23,666 bases of DNA from Cymbomonas tetramitiformis. Taxonomy: Eukaryota; Chlorophyta; Pyramimonadophyceae; Pyramimonadales; Pyramimonadaceae. Made by a program: the position numbers and the translations under genes. The stretch spans positions 1 through 23,666 of the forward strand of contig LGRX02030474.1 of the NCBI GenBank assembly GCA_001247695.2, read 5' to 3'. This document shows, in pieces, positions 1 to 8,352 of this stretch. The notes beneath the pieces were generated by a model. It was not told where the DNA came from. It saw only the letters and a list, made by a program, of their open reading frames with translations, and made no database searches. Within the stretch, counting starts at the first letter, position 1. Every line of letters begins with the position of its first letter.

Positions 1-1
1 G

Positions 2-517
2 AGCGACAATGTTGCTAGGGCGGCCTTCGACGTACGCGGGCTGCTCAACACCGCCCACATGACCGCGGCGGTGGTTGTTAACGACACGAGCACGGTGCGA
101 GCGCCTGTTACCGACGCGCGGGAGACGGCTGTACGCTCCCGCGTAGACCAGTTGGCGCATTTCATCCTAACCACCGAAGAGTCGATGCAGCGCATTACCG
201 GTCAGGACACCTTTCTGTTAATAAAAGCGATCACCGAGATCATGACGACGACCGACATGCAGGTGGTCAACGAGTTGCTACGCAATTTTGGACGGAACGA
301 GACGGTGCAAAGCATGCTCACGATCGCCACTCGCGGTCTCAACGACGTGGATGCGGCCAGGGACTCCACCTGGCGTCTGATGCATGGTCTGCGCGAGGCG
401 TTAGACGTGTACGCCCGTAACGACGGCGCCGGCGACGACTACGAGTACGAACGGGATGCCGAAAGACGCAGCTCGCCGCGAGGCAACGGACGAAACGCCG
501 TACGCGATTTCATGTGA
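2..517 (+). CDS. Unknown protein, C-terminal part (5' end outside window)
   Basis: The frame is open from the first bases of the window to a TGA at 515-517, so the gene starts upstream. The first in-window ATG is at 59 and is probably internal, because coding-like sequence continues to its left. About 171 residues are visible. The middle is predicted mostly helical and without membrane segments, and the last 30 residues are acidic then Arg-rich, looking like a disordered tail. An AATAAA follows 35 bases after the stop. I do not recognise a family. A virion structural or DNA-associated role is possible but nothing in the sequence proves it. Confidence 0.7.
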   Translation, partial: SDNVARAAFDVRGLLNTAHMTAAVVVNDTSTVRAPVTDARETAVRSRVDQLAHFILTTEESMQRITGQDTFLLIKAITEIMTTTDMQVVNELLRNFGRNETVQSMLTIATRGLNDVDAARDSTWRLMHGLREALDVYARNDGAGDDYEYERDAERRSSPRGNGRNAVRDFM

Positions 518-551
518 TGAAAATGAATTTGGGGATCGATTCTTTTTGCGG

Positions 552-557
552 AATAAA
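552..557 (+). terminator. AATAAA polyadenylation signal
   Basis: A canonical AATAAA sits about 35 bases after the TGA of the preceding plus-strand gene and before the end of the convergent exonuclease gene. It fits Pol II-type 3' processing. Confidence 0.6.
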
Positions 558-731
558 ACACGAGCTATGCAAGAAAAATAGTCGTCGGCCACACGACATG
601 CGCAATTACGCAAAGCGCCCACGATTGATCGTTGTCGGTTGCGCGTTTTTTTTAACCCGTAGACACGAATAATATTACATCTTTTAAAATACGGTGCAAC
701 ACGATGGTTTTTTATCATCGTACTCGTTGTG

Positions 732-1526
732 CTAAAATGTAACTTGTACACAAACGTGATTGAAAAAAACGCTGTACACGTGACTGCACCGAACACACGC
801 AGCGCTCGATCCGCTTAATGGCGCGTGTTGAGATTCGCGCTCGGACACGTCGGCACATGTAACTGCGCCGAAAAACGCGCGCATGTCAAGTTTGGAATCC
901 GCGTGCAACCGGATCACGTTGGCACAGCGGCGCACGTCGGTCGTGTGCACGTCTAACGCGTTGTACGTGCAAAACTCGACCGGGTTGGCCGTGAACAGGT
1001 CGTGATCCATTATCTTTCGTAGCGCGTCGACGTCGCCCATGGCGTTGTGCTGCAAAAGGGGCTCCTCGCCAAACAGGTGAGCGTACACGGAGGCCTGTCG
1101 GTGATTTGGACGCAGGCCGGGCAAAAGACGCCGCGCCACCACGAGCGTGTCCTTCACCAGCAACGCGCGCATATCGACGGGGGACGCGCGCTTGAGACTG
1201 GCGCTGCGTCGGAGCAAAAGAGGGACGTCGAAGCGTCGCGCGTTGTGAGCGATCAACGCTACCGTCACGTTTTCGTTGCAGAACGTTGCGACCCAATCCC
1301 AGAACGCCACCCCGACCATCGACCACGGCGGCTTACGGCGTAGACGGGCGTTGGTTATGCCGGTGATGCGCGTAATGGTCTTCGAGATCGGCATGCGCTT
1401 CGGTTGAGCGTCCTTGTAGAACGATTTGCCGGTGCCGCGCTCGAGAGCCGCTAGGGAGATAATCTCGGCGTCGGCGTGCAGTCCGGTGGTTTCCAGATCG
1501 AGGATTATCTCGACGCGCTTTGTCAT
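732..1526 (-). CDS. DEDDh-type 3'-5' exonuclease (DnaQ/epsilon-like)
   Basis: A 264-residue protein of the DnaQ-like RNase T/exonuclease fold. Exo I is a DLETTG stretch with D10 and E12. Exo II is IAHNARRFD with D100. Exo III is HNAMGD with H160 and D165. The DEDDh catalytic set is therefore complete, and two-metal-ion removal of nucleotides from 3' ends is expected. The frame stays open upstream to 1778 without a credible ATG there; the ATG at 1524-1526 lies about 75 bases after a TATA element and eight residues before the exo I motif, so it was chosen. The last 45 residues go beyond the exonuclease domain and contain several Cys and His. It could serve in viral DNA replication, repair or recombination, or in host DNA/RNA turnover. 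Family call firm, role inferred. Confidence 0.9.
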   Translation of the reverse strand: MTKRVEIILDLETTGLHADAEIISLAALERGTGKSFYKDAQPKRMPISKTITRITGITNARLRRKPPWSMVGVAFWDWVATFCNENVTVALIAHNARRFDVPLLLRRSASLKRASPVDMRALLVKDTLVVARRLLPGLRPNHRQASVYAHLFGEEPLLQHNAMGDVDALRKIMDHDLFTANPVEFCTYNALDVHTTDVRRCANVIRLHADSKLDMRAFFGAVTCADVSERESQHAPLSGSSAACVRCSHVYSVFFNHVCVQVTF

Positions 1527-1599
1527 GGTGCTACGTGACACACGTGTTACTTGCGAGCGTCTATCACAGCATCGGCGCACGAAAACTTGCACGTTCGAC

Positions 1600-1610
1600 G
1601 TATATATATG
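1600..1610. promoter_or_regulatory. Shared TATA element of divergent genes
   Basis: A TATATATAT run lies between the minus-strand exonuclease (ATG at 1526) and the plus-strand gene to its right. It is about 75 bases upstream of the exonuclease ATG. On the plus strand a start site about 30 bases downstream would fall near 1635, past the ATG at 1608 that ends the run, and would favour the in-frame ATG at 1662. Confidence 0.55.
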
Positions 1611-1988
1611 TCTGATAACACATCCGTATCGACGGGTCGCGTATGCGCGCACAGCGTCGGCATGTCCGTCCTCGACGTTTCGGTACCAGAGCCTGTGTGT
1701 GGAATTGCGTGTTGCTGCGAGCCCAAGCATCGATGGGTGTACGGGCGGCACGTAAAAAACGCGCACGACCGTGTACAACGGTTCATTCCTGTGAACCTAA
1801 ATCGTTTTTTTGATAAACCGGACACGCTGCCCTCCGACGACGCCATCGGGCGCGGTATGTACACGGGCGAAACATTCGCCGCGACCCTCTTCTCGCACGA
1901 ACACGCCGACGCGGCGGTGCACGAAACCCTGCTCGAGGAGATAGCCGCATCATCGCGGAACCGAGGGAGAGCGCGGGGTACATTTTGA
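1608..1988 (+). CDS. Unknown protein, 5' part of a frame-split gene
   Basis: The reading frame has ATGs at 1608 (126 residues) and 1662 (108 residues) and stops at 1986-1988. The ATG at 1608 is embedded in the TATA run, so 1662 is the more likely start. Near the N-terminus is a Cys cluster (an ACCC motif) followed by basic and aromatic residues. The final 15-20 residues turn Arg/Gly-rich, unlike the rest, while the overlapping frame two bases on becomes protein-like and runs to 2608. I read this as the front half of one gene with a frame change near 1930-1985. No family recognised. Confidence 0.55.
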   Translation: MSDNTSVSTGRVCAHSVGMSVLDVSVPEPVCGIACCCEPKHRWVYGRHVKNAHDRVQRFIPVNLNRFFDKPDTLPSDDAIGRGMYTGETFAATLFSHEHADAAVHETLLEEIAASSRNRGRARGTF

Positions 1989-2608
1989 CCGACGCACGCG
2001 GCATCAAGGCGGACGAATTGCAGGTTGTCAACCGAGGTCTAACATTCGCCGAGGAGCCGCGATTAGGAGTCACGCCGGTGGACCATACGGAGGATATGCA
2101 CGCGTTCAGCGCGCGCGACGGTTGCCAGAAAAGGCAGCTCGCGTGCTTTCACTGCCACCCGAGCGTCATCGAGGACAAACTCGGCGCGCACGCCCCGCCC
2201 AGTTTCGAAGACGGCGCCGTGCTGCTGACGGTACTGACCTGGTCCACGCGTCATTTGGTAATCGGGTACACCGGTATCTACATAATCGAGAAGTTGAACG
2301 GGCCTGGATGGTCCATCGATCGAAGACGGGCGCAATGCGAGCGCTGCCTACGAGCGCGTGCCAGACGTTTAGGCCTGACCAATTTTGACGTGCGCTTGGC
2401 CACGAAGGCGCTCCTGGAATGGCAGGACACCTTCGACTTTAACGTCGGGGCCGACGGTAAACTTTTGGAGCTGCTAAGATCTTGCGCCTTTCAAAGTTTG
2501 CGCGAGCTGCAGGACTACCTCACGGTGTTTTGCGTACTGTTCCGTGGCAATTTGATGGTCGACTATCACCCTTTTGCGCACGCGAAGCTTAAACGATTAC
2601 GATTGTGA
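1817..2608 (+). CDS. Unknown Cys-rich protein, 3' part of the frame-split gene
   Basis: This frame is open from 1817 to a TGA at 2606-2608 but has no ATG before 2096, so it is unlikely to begin on its own. Coding-like sequence starts around 1950. It contains a CFHC pair near 2140 and a CERC pair near 2335, which could form one zinc site, followed by a helical region rich in Leu. The spacing suggests a single protein of about 310-330 residues with the upstream frame. No family recognised. Whether the break is a sequence error, a mutation or recoding cannot be told here. Confidence 0.55.
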   Translation, partial: TGHAALRRRHRARYVHGRNIRRDPLLARTRRRGGARNPARGDSRIIAEPRESAGYILTDARGIKADELQVVNRGLTFAEEPRLGVTPVDHTEDMHAFSARDGCQKRQLACFHCHPSVIEDKLGAHAPPSFEDGAVLLTVLTWSTRHLVIGYTGIYIIEKLNGPGWSIDRRRAQCERCLRARARRLGLTNFDVRLATKALLEWQDTFDFNVGADGKLLELLRSCAFQSLRELQDYLTVFCVLFRGNLMVDYHPFAHAKLKRLRL

Positions 2609-2700
2609 TTTCACATTGTTTAGGTGTGGTCGATCCGGTTCTATGGGCGTAAATCTTTTGACGCGTAGAGCGGTTGGGTAATAATTGGTTGCGCTTATTA

Positions 2701-2713
2701 ACATTAGTCTAAA
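2701..2713 (+). repeat. Left target-site duplication
   Basis: ACATTAGTCTAAA here is repeated exactly at 6442-6454. The flanking bases differ (A before and A after here; T before and T after on the right), so the duplication is 13 bp. Confidence 0.88.
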
Positions 2714-5700
2714 ACTCGCCCACAGCTACCACAGGAATGGGAAATACATAGGCACCCTCACGAAAGAAAAGCTTCTCAGACTACACGAAAGGTACACCCA
2801 GGCAGTGGGTACCACGCACCACCAAACCCCACACCAGCGTACACTACGCACTGAATTGTGGGAGGACCACAAAATACAGGTCTCCACGTTCGAGGAGGAA
2901 ATAGGGCACCTCCTCATTAGGTACTCAAGCAAAGAAGAAAAGGAGGAACGAAAAAAGAACCTGCAAAACCATTGGACATTCCCTGCCCAGATGCAAAGAG
3001 CACTACAACAGGCATTCGGAATTACCACCGAACTGTTCGCCTCCCCCCTCAATGTCCACCATAACACCACAACGTATTACGCCAAGTATGACAGAGACAA
3101 GGTGTTCGGGGCCAGAGGCTCGGCCTGGGCAGCAAATTGGATGAAACTGGGAGCCTACCAGTTCAACCCAGAATACACGCCACAGGACCTCAAAAAGGCA
3201 CTGGACTTTGCCATAGCGGCCACCACCACACAAGAACCGGTGTTCGGGGTCGGGGTGTACCCGACATATGAGAAAACCCCGTACAGGAAGCTCTACAATG
3301 CACATGCAGGGCACCTAATACACGAACTATTAGAAATACCACAAGGCAAGTTCACATTTCTACCCCCTGACCACTGGATGGGTGCCACCCACCAACAAGC
3401 GAAACAATGCAACTGGAACCTCCGGGTGCTGATAGTGGCCAACAAAGAAGGATGGCAAGCACACTGCGGGGACCCAGACACTGCCGCAGACTGTATAAGG
3501 AGGGCACTCACAACCTGCCCGCAAAGTAAGGTCCGCACCACCTCAGCTGTCAAACAGCCGATGAGGGAGGCAAACCTACACGATGCGAATGAACCAAACC
3601 AAGAAGTACGCACCCCCAGTGTAGACTGTGTGGTGGACACAAGACCATGGCAGCGATACGAACTCCCGGAAATTAAGACAAAGGACATGACGAATGCAAT
3701 GGGAAGAATGTGCAGCACAGGGCCACATTTGAGGAACGACCTCTGCCCCCAGTGCTGCAACGTACAAGCGGAAGTGGAAACTTGGTGGGAGGACAGCCAC
3801 CTCCACGTAGAAGAAGGACCAGCCAAATGGGAACTCCTCCCCGGAAGCAGAGGAGGCAAATGGAACATACACCCCCCCACCGTACAACAGGTGGTGGAAG
3901 CCAACACTTTACACACCAGGCTTACAAGACAGAATGATGCCCAAACGATATGGGACAAAGTAGCGAGGTCAAAAGTTGTCAGATACCCCACTGACTTCTG
4001 GCCCGAACACGAACCGGGAGCCCAAGGAAGAAGATGGGAATTGACAAGAGACCAAACAGAGGACCCCAGGAACCAAGCCCCGAGGAACACACCAACCCAA
4101 TTGACATACCCCTCCCCTCTAAGGGCACACAAGGCAACCTCGTACCTTTACACGGACGGGAGCAAAAGAGAAATAGAAACAGAAGAAGGAGGCAAAGAAT
4201 GGGCCTCAGGAGCTGCGGTATGGGACCCCAGGACCGGGGAAGGGGAGGCCCACATGATTCGATGGGAAGGCGAAGACCAAGAGGTGAACAGAGCGGAACT
4301 TCTCGCCATACAAAAAGCGGTGACGCTCCCGCCACCACCAAGCGGCAACGGACTCACCATTTGCACGGACAGTGCCAACTCCATTAGACAACTGGAGAGC
4401 ATGAGAACGAAACCCCACAACATGGAACACCACCAGCAAAGGGACCTCCTGTATGCCATACTGGTCAACATTGAGGCATTAGTAGCAGCAGGGCACACTG
4501 TCTCACTGCTAAAAGTCAAGGCACACACGGGAATTGTGGGGAACGAAAAAGCCGACGAGGCAGCCAAACAAGCCTGTACTACGGGAACCCTCACGGAAGC
4601 GTGGGATAATAACGAGACAATAAAAGTCAAACCCATGATACCAGACGAGGACTCGAACAGCAGAGAGCTAAAAGGAAAACTCGCGGTACAAAAGTACGTG
4701 ACCACACTACTCCGTGAATGGCAGGCCCAAGAGAACAGTAGACTTTCAGCAAAAATGACCGACCTCCAGGGAGAACCCTCAACCTGGACCCACCAACTGA
4801 AAACTGAGCGCAACTTCAGATGGGAGGCACACCTAGACCAAGCACAACAAACTGAAGAGGAACAAACGACAATACGGGACCCGGTACCCAACCAGCAGCA
4901 GCAAGCCAACCAGACCCGAGACGAAGAAGACAGGCAGATAAAAGCCATGATGGAACAAACGGAGGAAGAGGAGATGCTCCTTATGCGGGAGGTGCAGGAG
5001 CACCAAGAATACCAAGAAACAGAGGGCAAAGGGGACCCCACCCGAGGAGACGAACCCGAACCCGCAGGGACACCACCCCCACCCTCCGAAGGGGAGGAAA
5101 TATTTGAGGAACTCAACGAGCTCGCGGAGAGACTAGAAGTGACCCAAGAGGTACAAAATGACGATGAAATTTTTGACATGCTAAATGAACTCATTGAGCA
5201 GCGGGAAAAGACACAAGGGGAGCCGACAAGAGAAAGACAAGCTCACCATGACCGTGTCACAGAGGAGTCCAGAGTCCATGCAGTAATGGAGGACCCGATG
5301 CCCAGAACAAGATGGAAACAGCGAAAACACGATATGGCACACAGCAGAACGGAAAAAAGGAACGCCCCCTCGGTTCAAGAGGGCAGGACCACAGACAGCT
5401 GGCTAAACGAAACAATGAAGCACCTCAAAGGAGACACGCCACTACACAAAGTAGCGAACGGCTTCTGGAAAAGAGCCACATTTGCGGTACGAAAAACAAT
5501 ACTCAAATGCAGACTGAGAATACTGCCAGCACAAGACTATGAGACGGCGAAAAACTCAGCCGGAGGGAGCGGGAAGTGCACCCTGGAAGGATGCGGACAC
5601 AAAGGGGTGGACTACGCAAAGGGCTTCCTCATGAGGGTAGGGCACGCCCTAGGTGGATGCAACAACCCACAAATGCGAGGGATGTTCACGGACAGGGCAG

Positions 5701-6323
5701 ATGCCCACGCAGATGAGCTAAAACACATACTTGACCACCATAGGAAAGGGGGATGCAAAGTACTCGCCTACACTGGAAAAAAGAGGGACCCAGGGATTAA
5801 GCCAAGGGTACTCCCAAATTACATACTCACCAGGGGGCAATGCAGACACGACGGGAAGGACAACCCAGGCAGAAACGATGGGCCCGACACAATACCGAGT
5901 TTTGTAGACATAGTCATGATAGAGGGTCTAGAAGACCTGGAGGACGGATGGGAATGCACACAACAGGAAGCACCAGCAAGGGTAAGAAACCTACACCTCA
6001 TTGAAGTGGCCCACACCGATGACGAAAAATGGGGACCCAAACTCCTGGAAAAATACAAGAAATACGGGCCGCTACTACAATTGCTACGCAGGCACGGATT
6101 CCGTGCCAAACTTCATGTGTTTGCAGTGGGCAGAACAGGCACGGTGTACAAACACAACCAAGACATACTCGAGCAACTTGGACTCAACAGAAAAGAGGCC
6201 ACACAGGCACTACAGAGAATACACGACCTGACAGTAAACTATGCACACAGCACCTACCAGCTATACAGAAAGCTCAGACAAGGAAAACAAGAGGAGGAGA
6301 AAGACAAGAACCACCCAGTATAA
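2714..6323 (+). CDS. Retrotransposon ORF: PCIF1-like region, RNase H, zinc finger, RLE-like C-terminus
   Basis: The frame is open at the element's left edge and ends with TAA at 6321-6323, about 1,200 residues. The open frame extends left to 2685 only through flanking DNA and has no ATG near the 5' end, so the ORF is 5'-truncated. (1) About 3000-3480 resembles the PCIF1/CAPAM cap-adenosine methyltransferase region: FASPLN, a GARGSAW stretch, then FNPEY where the family has NPPF. (2) About 4137-4575 is a type I RNase H with all catalytic residues: D in YTDGS (4155), E in RAELLA (4296), D in CTDSA (4368), H in KAHTG (4524), D in KADEAA (4554). (3) About 4800-5350 is a Glu/Gln-rich disordered linker. 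(4) Cys at 5577 and 5592, His at 5643 and Cys at 5658 form a CCHC-like finger. (5) About 5890-6200 resembles the restriction-like endonuclease end of LINE proteins (VDIV, LIEVA, EKYKKY). No reverse transcriptase motifs are present. Confidence 0.82.
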
Positions 6324-6408
6324 ATTGTCCCAACATGGCCGCCACTCGTGGCGGTCCGGCCCAGAGTAGGGCCGGGGAAATCAATTTACTCATACGCCCG
6401 ACGGGCGT
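6324..6408 (+). other. Retrotransposon 3' UTR with three tandem hairpins
   Basis: Three consecutive stems can be drawn: 6337-6356 (8 bp, CTCG loop), 6357-6374 (6 bp of G/C, AGAGTA loop; a seventh pair 6356-6375 would compete with the first stem) and 6394-6408 (ACGCCC/GGGCGT). In LINE elements such 3' structure can be the site the reverse transcriptase binds on its own RNA. Confidence 0.7.
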
Positions 6409-6441
6409 GGTTTTTTCTTTTTTTTTCTTTTTTTCTTTTTT
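6409..6441 (+). repeat. T/C-rich 3' tail of the retrotransposon
   Basis: After GG at 6409-6410, the run to 6441 is T interrupted by three C, and it ends exactly at the right target-site duplication. It is on the coding strand, where LINE elements usually carry A-rich tails or short repeats. Confidence 0.75.
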
Positions 6442-6454
6442 ACATTAGTCTAAA
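6442..6454 (+). repeat. Right target-site duplication
   Basis: An exact copy of the 13 bases at 2701-2713. The next 190 bases up to the convergent gene end at 6644 hold no gene that I can support. Confidence 0.88.
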
Positions 6455-6643
6455 TTACGCCGTTGTGTGTAGACATGTATATTCGTGTCTTCGTTGCTGC
6501 GGGGAAAGTCTTATTTCGTGGAACAACATCGGTGTGTACAATTCATCGACTCGGACGCAGTTCTACCGCAGTGCGCACTCGAACAGCCACTTTCGTAAAG
6601 TTTGTTACAAGTATATAACGGCAAGAGTGACAATTTGCGATTG

Positions 6644-8116
6644 TCACTCACCACTCGTTCCGCGCTCACGCTTGAGCTCCGCCGCATATGCTTGCCACCT
6701 TTCAACGCTTCTACAGTCAAGGTTAGGTAAGGTAGAGTGAGAAATTGTAGGCTCGTGGTCGCAGAGCTGGCGTGCTGTTTCCATAATTTGGGCATACAGG
6801 TCGATGAACACCTTTTTGTAAGCTTTAAAATACATCGTCCTAGCGGCGGGATCGTTCGCGCACTCCACTTCGAAGCGAGCTACACCGAGAGTGTCGTAAG
6901 GGCTCGTCAAATCCGTGCTGCTTGCAGGCGCCGAGATGTCTATCGGCAGGCTTAGCGTCGGGTTCTGCGCGTATCGGCGTCCGGGGCTTGACGCACGGAC
7001 CGGTTTGGAGTACCACTTGTCGCACTCTCCGTCTGCCTGGTTCATCACGACCTCGTGAAAAGCGATCGCCACCGTGTTGAAGTGTTCGAAATCGCGATTC
7101 GCCACGCAGCGGATCATGACTACCAGCTGACGCGTCAACACGCCCACGACGTTACGAAGAATGAGCCGATGCGTCAACGTAGACCTCGCACCTTCAGCGC
7201 GGAAACGAACTTCGGCCTCCAACACATCGGTGACGCATATGTTGATGGTGTAAGCGACGCACTGGCTCAATTCGGGAAACCGCCCGGGAAACCGCCTTTC
7301 TCGTAACGCCAGATGCTCGGGTGTAAAGGAGACGGGGTTGTGCGTCACGACCCAAAAAGGGCCACCACGGCCAGCTTCGTCGCGCAAATCCTCATCCAGA
7401 GCGGAATCGTGCGGTTGTTCCTCATCGTCCGAATCGTCGCGCAAATCCTCATCCGGAGCGGAATCGTGCGGTTGTTCCTCATCGTCCGAATCGTCGCGCA
7501 AATCCTCATCCGGAGCGGAATCGTGCGGTTGTTCCTCATCGTCCTCATCGTCGAAGAAATCCACATCTTCCCGATTTACGAACTCGGGGAAGTCTGCCTC
7601 GAACGCGCACGCTTTGACGCCGAGATTCGCAAAATTTTCGAGATAACGCTGACGAGATGTCGGGTTTTCGCGCTGGTTTTTGAAGGCGCCAACCCCGCTT
7701 CGGTTGACCAGGAGCGCTCTCTGTACGTCCCTCAGCTTGATCAAACCGTCGAGCGCCAACGAATCCGCAATTGTTGGCGCGCTCGACGATCCCGACAGGA
7801 AAGTTTGCGCGGCGGACAGAATGCTTTGCATCGCGCCGTGGCCGCGGTAAACGCAGCGGCATTTCATGTCACCGCTTTTGGGAAACACCGCTCGAAGCAC
7901 GAACGGGAAGTGCGTCGTCGGTTTTGTATCCTGACGTGCTTGCAGGACCTTCCACGCGAGAGACATGCCCTCTTCCGAAGCAGGTCGGGTCGACATGCCC
8001 TCCTCCGAAGCAGGTCGGATCGACATGCCCTCTTCCGAGGCAGGTCGGGTCGACATGCCCTCTTCCGAAGCAGGTCGGATCGACATGCCCTCTTCCGAAG
8101 CAGGTCGGATCGACAT
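6644..8116 (-). CDS. Unknown protein with N-terminal decapeptide and internal acidic repeats
   Basis: A 490-residue protein that starts at the outermost ATG (8114-8116) and ends at TGA 6644-6646. Residues 1-50 are five copies of a decapeptide of the form MS[IT]RPASEEG, so six in-frame ATGs spaced 30 bp apart occur before the unique sequence. After a region with Cys and basic residues come three 19-residue acidic repeats with the core DDEEQPHDSA, then a C-terminal domain of about 240 residues with alternating hydrophobic strands and helices. A TATA-like TATACATA lies near 8203-8212. I recognise no family. The acidic block suggests a disordered binding segment, for example to basic proteins or histones, which is inference. 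Confidence 0.8.
   Translation of the reverse strand: MSIRPASEEGMSIRPASEEGMSTRPASEEGMSIRPASEEGMSTRPASEEGMSLAWKVLQARQDTKPTTHFPFVLRAVFPKSGDMKCRCVYRGHGAMQSILSAAQTFLSGSSSAPTIADSLALDGLIKLRDVQRALLVNRSGVGAFKNQRENPTSRQRYLENFANLGVKACAFEADFPEFVNREDVDFFDDEDDEEQPHDSAPDEDLRDDSDDEEQPHDSAPDEDLRDDSDDEEQPHDSALDEDLRDEAGRGGPFWVVTHNPVSFTPEHLALRERRFPGRFPELSQCVAYTINICVTDVLEAEVRFRAEGARSTLTHRLILRNVVGVLTRQLVVMIRCVANRDFEHFNTVAIAFHEVVMNQADGECDKWYSKPVRASSPGRRYAQNPTLSLPIDISAPASSTDLTSPYDTLGVARFEVECANDPAARTMYFKAYKKVFIDLYAQIMETARQLCDHEPTISHSTLPNLDCRSVERWQAYAAELKRERGTSGE
7378..7548 (-). repeat. Three tandem 57-bp repeats encoding acidic 19-mers
   Basis: The CAAATC anchor recurs at 7385, 7442 and 7499, exactly 57 bp apart, and the units are almost identical. 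The period is a multiple of three, so copy number can change without breaking the frame. Confidence 0.85.
7964..8116 (-). repeat. Five tandem 30-bp repeats, each starting with ATG
   Basis: On the plus strand CAT recurs at 7964, 7994, 8024, 8054, 8084 and 8114. Units differ at only one or two positions. Each unit supplies a new in-frame ATG to the minus-strand gene. Confidence 0.88.
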
Positions 8117-8202
8117 GGCGGCACGAATCGCCTTTTACGGTTCGTGTTATCGGCCAACCTACACCACCCTCTCGCCTCGCTCGGAGCGTACGTCGCGGGT
8201 GT

Positions 8203-8212
8203 GTATGTATAG
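8203..8212 (-). promoter_or_regulatory. Candidate TATA box of the repeat-bearing gene
   Basis: The minus strand reads TATACATAC about 90 bases upstream of the outermost ATG at 8116. Only composition and spacing support it. Confidence 0.35.
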
Positions 8213-8339
8213 TACTCGCGCGCACTTTCGACCGGTCGGGACGAGAAGATTTGTTTCGGCTCCGGACGGCAGCTAGCTTGAGAAAACCTGCCGTGCATCT
8301 CCTTAGCGATCGTTATTTATAATTATGGAACCCCTCTTG

Positions 8340-8347
8340 TATATAAT
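8340..8347 (+). promoter_or_regulatory. Candidate TATA box
   Basis: TATATAAT precedes the small plus-strand gene. Transcription would start near 8370, making the ATG at 8421 the first one in the message. Confidence 0.45.
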
Positions 8348-8352
8348 CGTAG

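Larger units (their letters stand above)
2701..6454 (+). mobile_element. 5'-truncated non-LTR retrotransposon with target-site duplication
   Basis: The body (2714-6441, about 3.7 kb) is flanked by identical 13-bp copies of ACATTAGTCTAAA. Inside are one long ORF lacking a plausible start codon, a 3' untranslated region with three GC-rich hairpins and a T/C-rich 3' tail directly abutting the right duplication. There are no terminal repeats. An RNase H, a zinc finger and a restriction-like-endonuclease-type C-terminus indicate a LINE-type element. The absence of any reverse transcriptase, with the ORF already open at the left boundary, fits 5' truncation during insertion. Codon use is A-rich on the coding strand and differs sharply from the CG-rich neighbours. 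It landed between the 3' ends of two convergent genes. Confidence 0.88.

Noticed and set aside
1900..1990. A spliced intron explaining the frame change
   Set aside because: I could not find a reasonable GT...AG pair of adequate length at the junction, and no other gene in the window needs an intron.
3293..5194. Long minus-strand ORFs opposite the retrotransposon ORF
   Set aside because: They are Ser/Cys/Leu-rich mirror images of the purine-rich coding strand, while the plus strand carries RNase H and other motifs.
6394..6430. Bacterial intrinsic terminator (hairpin plus T run)
   Set aside because: The context is a eukaryotic-type genome with TATA and AATAAA signals; the structure belongs to the retrotransposon 3' end.
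2714..6441. LTR retrotransposon or DNA transposon
   Set aside because: No terminal direct or inverted repeats; the 13-bp duplication, T-rich end and missing 5' part fit a LINE-type insertion.
6610..6618. TATA box (GTATATAAC) for a plus-strand gene
   Set aside because: No plausible ATG-initiated plus-strand ORF follows; the region is the antisense of the 490-residue gene.
7964..8116. CRISPR-like array
   Set aside because: The 30-bp units are contiguous with no spacers and lie in a coding frame.
7313..8322. Plus-strand ORFs opposite the repeat-bearing gene
   Set aside because: They are made largely of antisense repeat units, start at non-ATG codons or inside repeats, and show no independent motifs.
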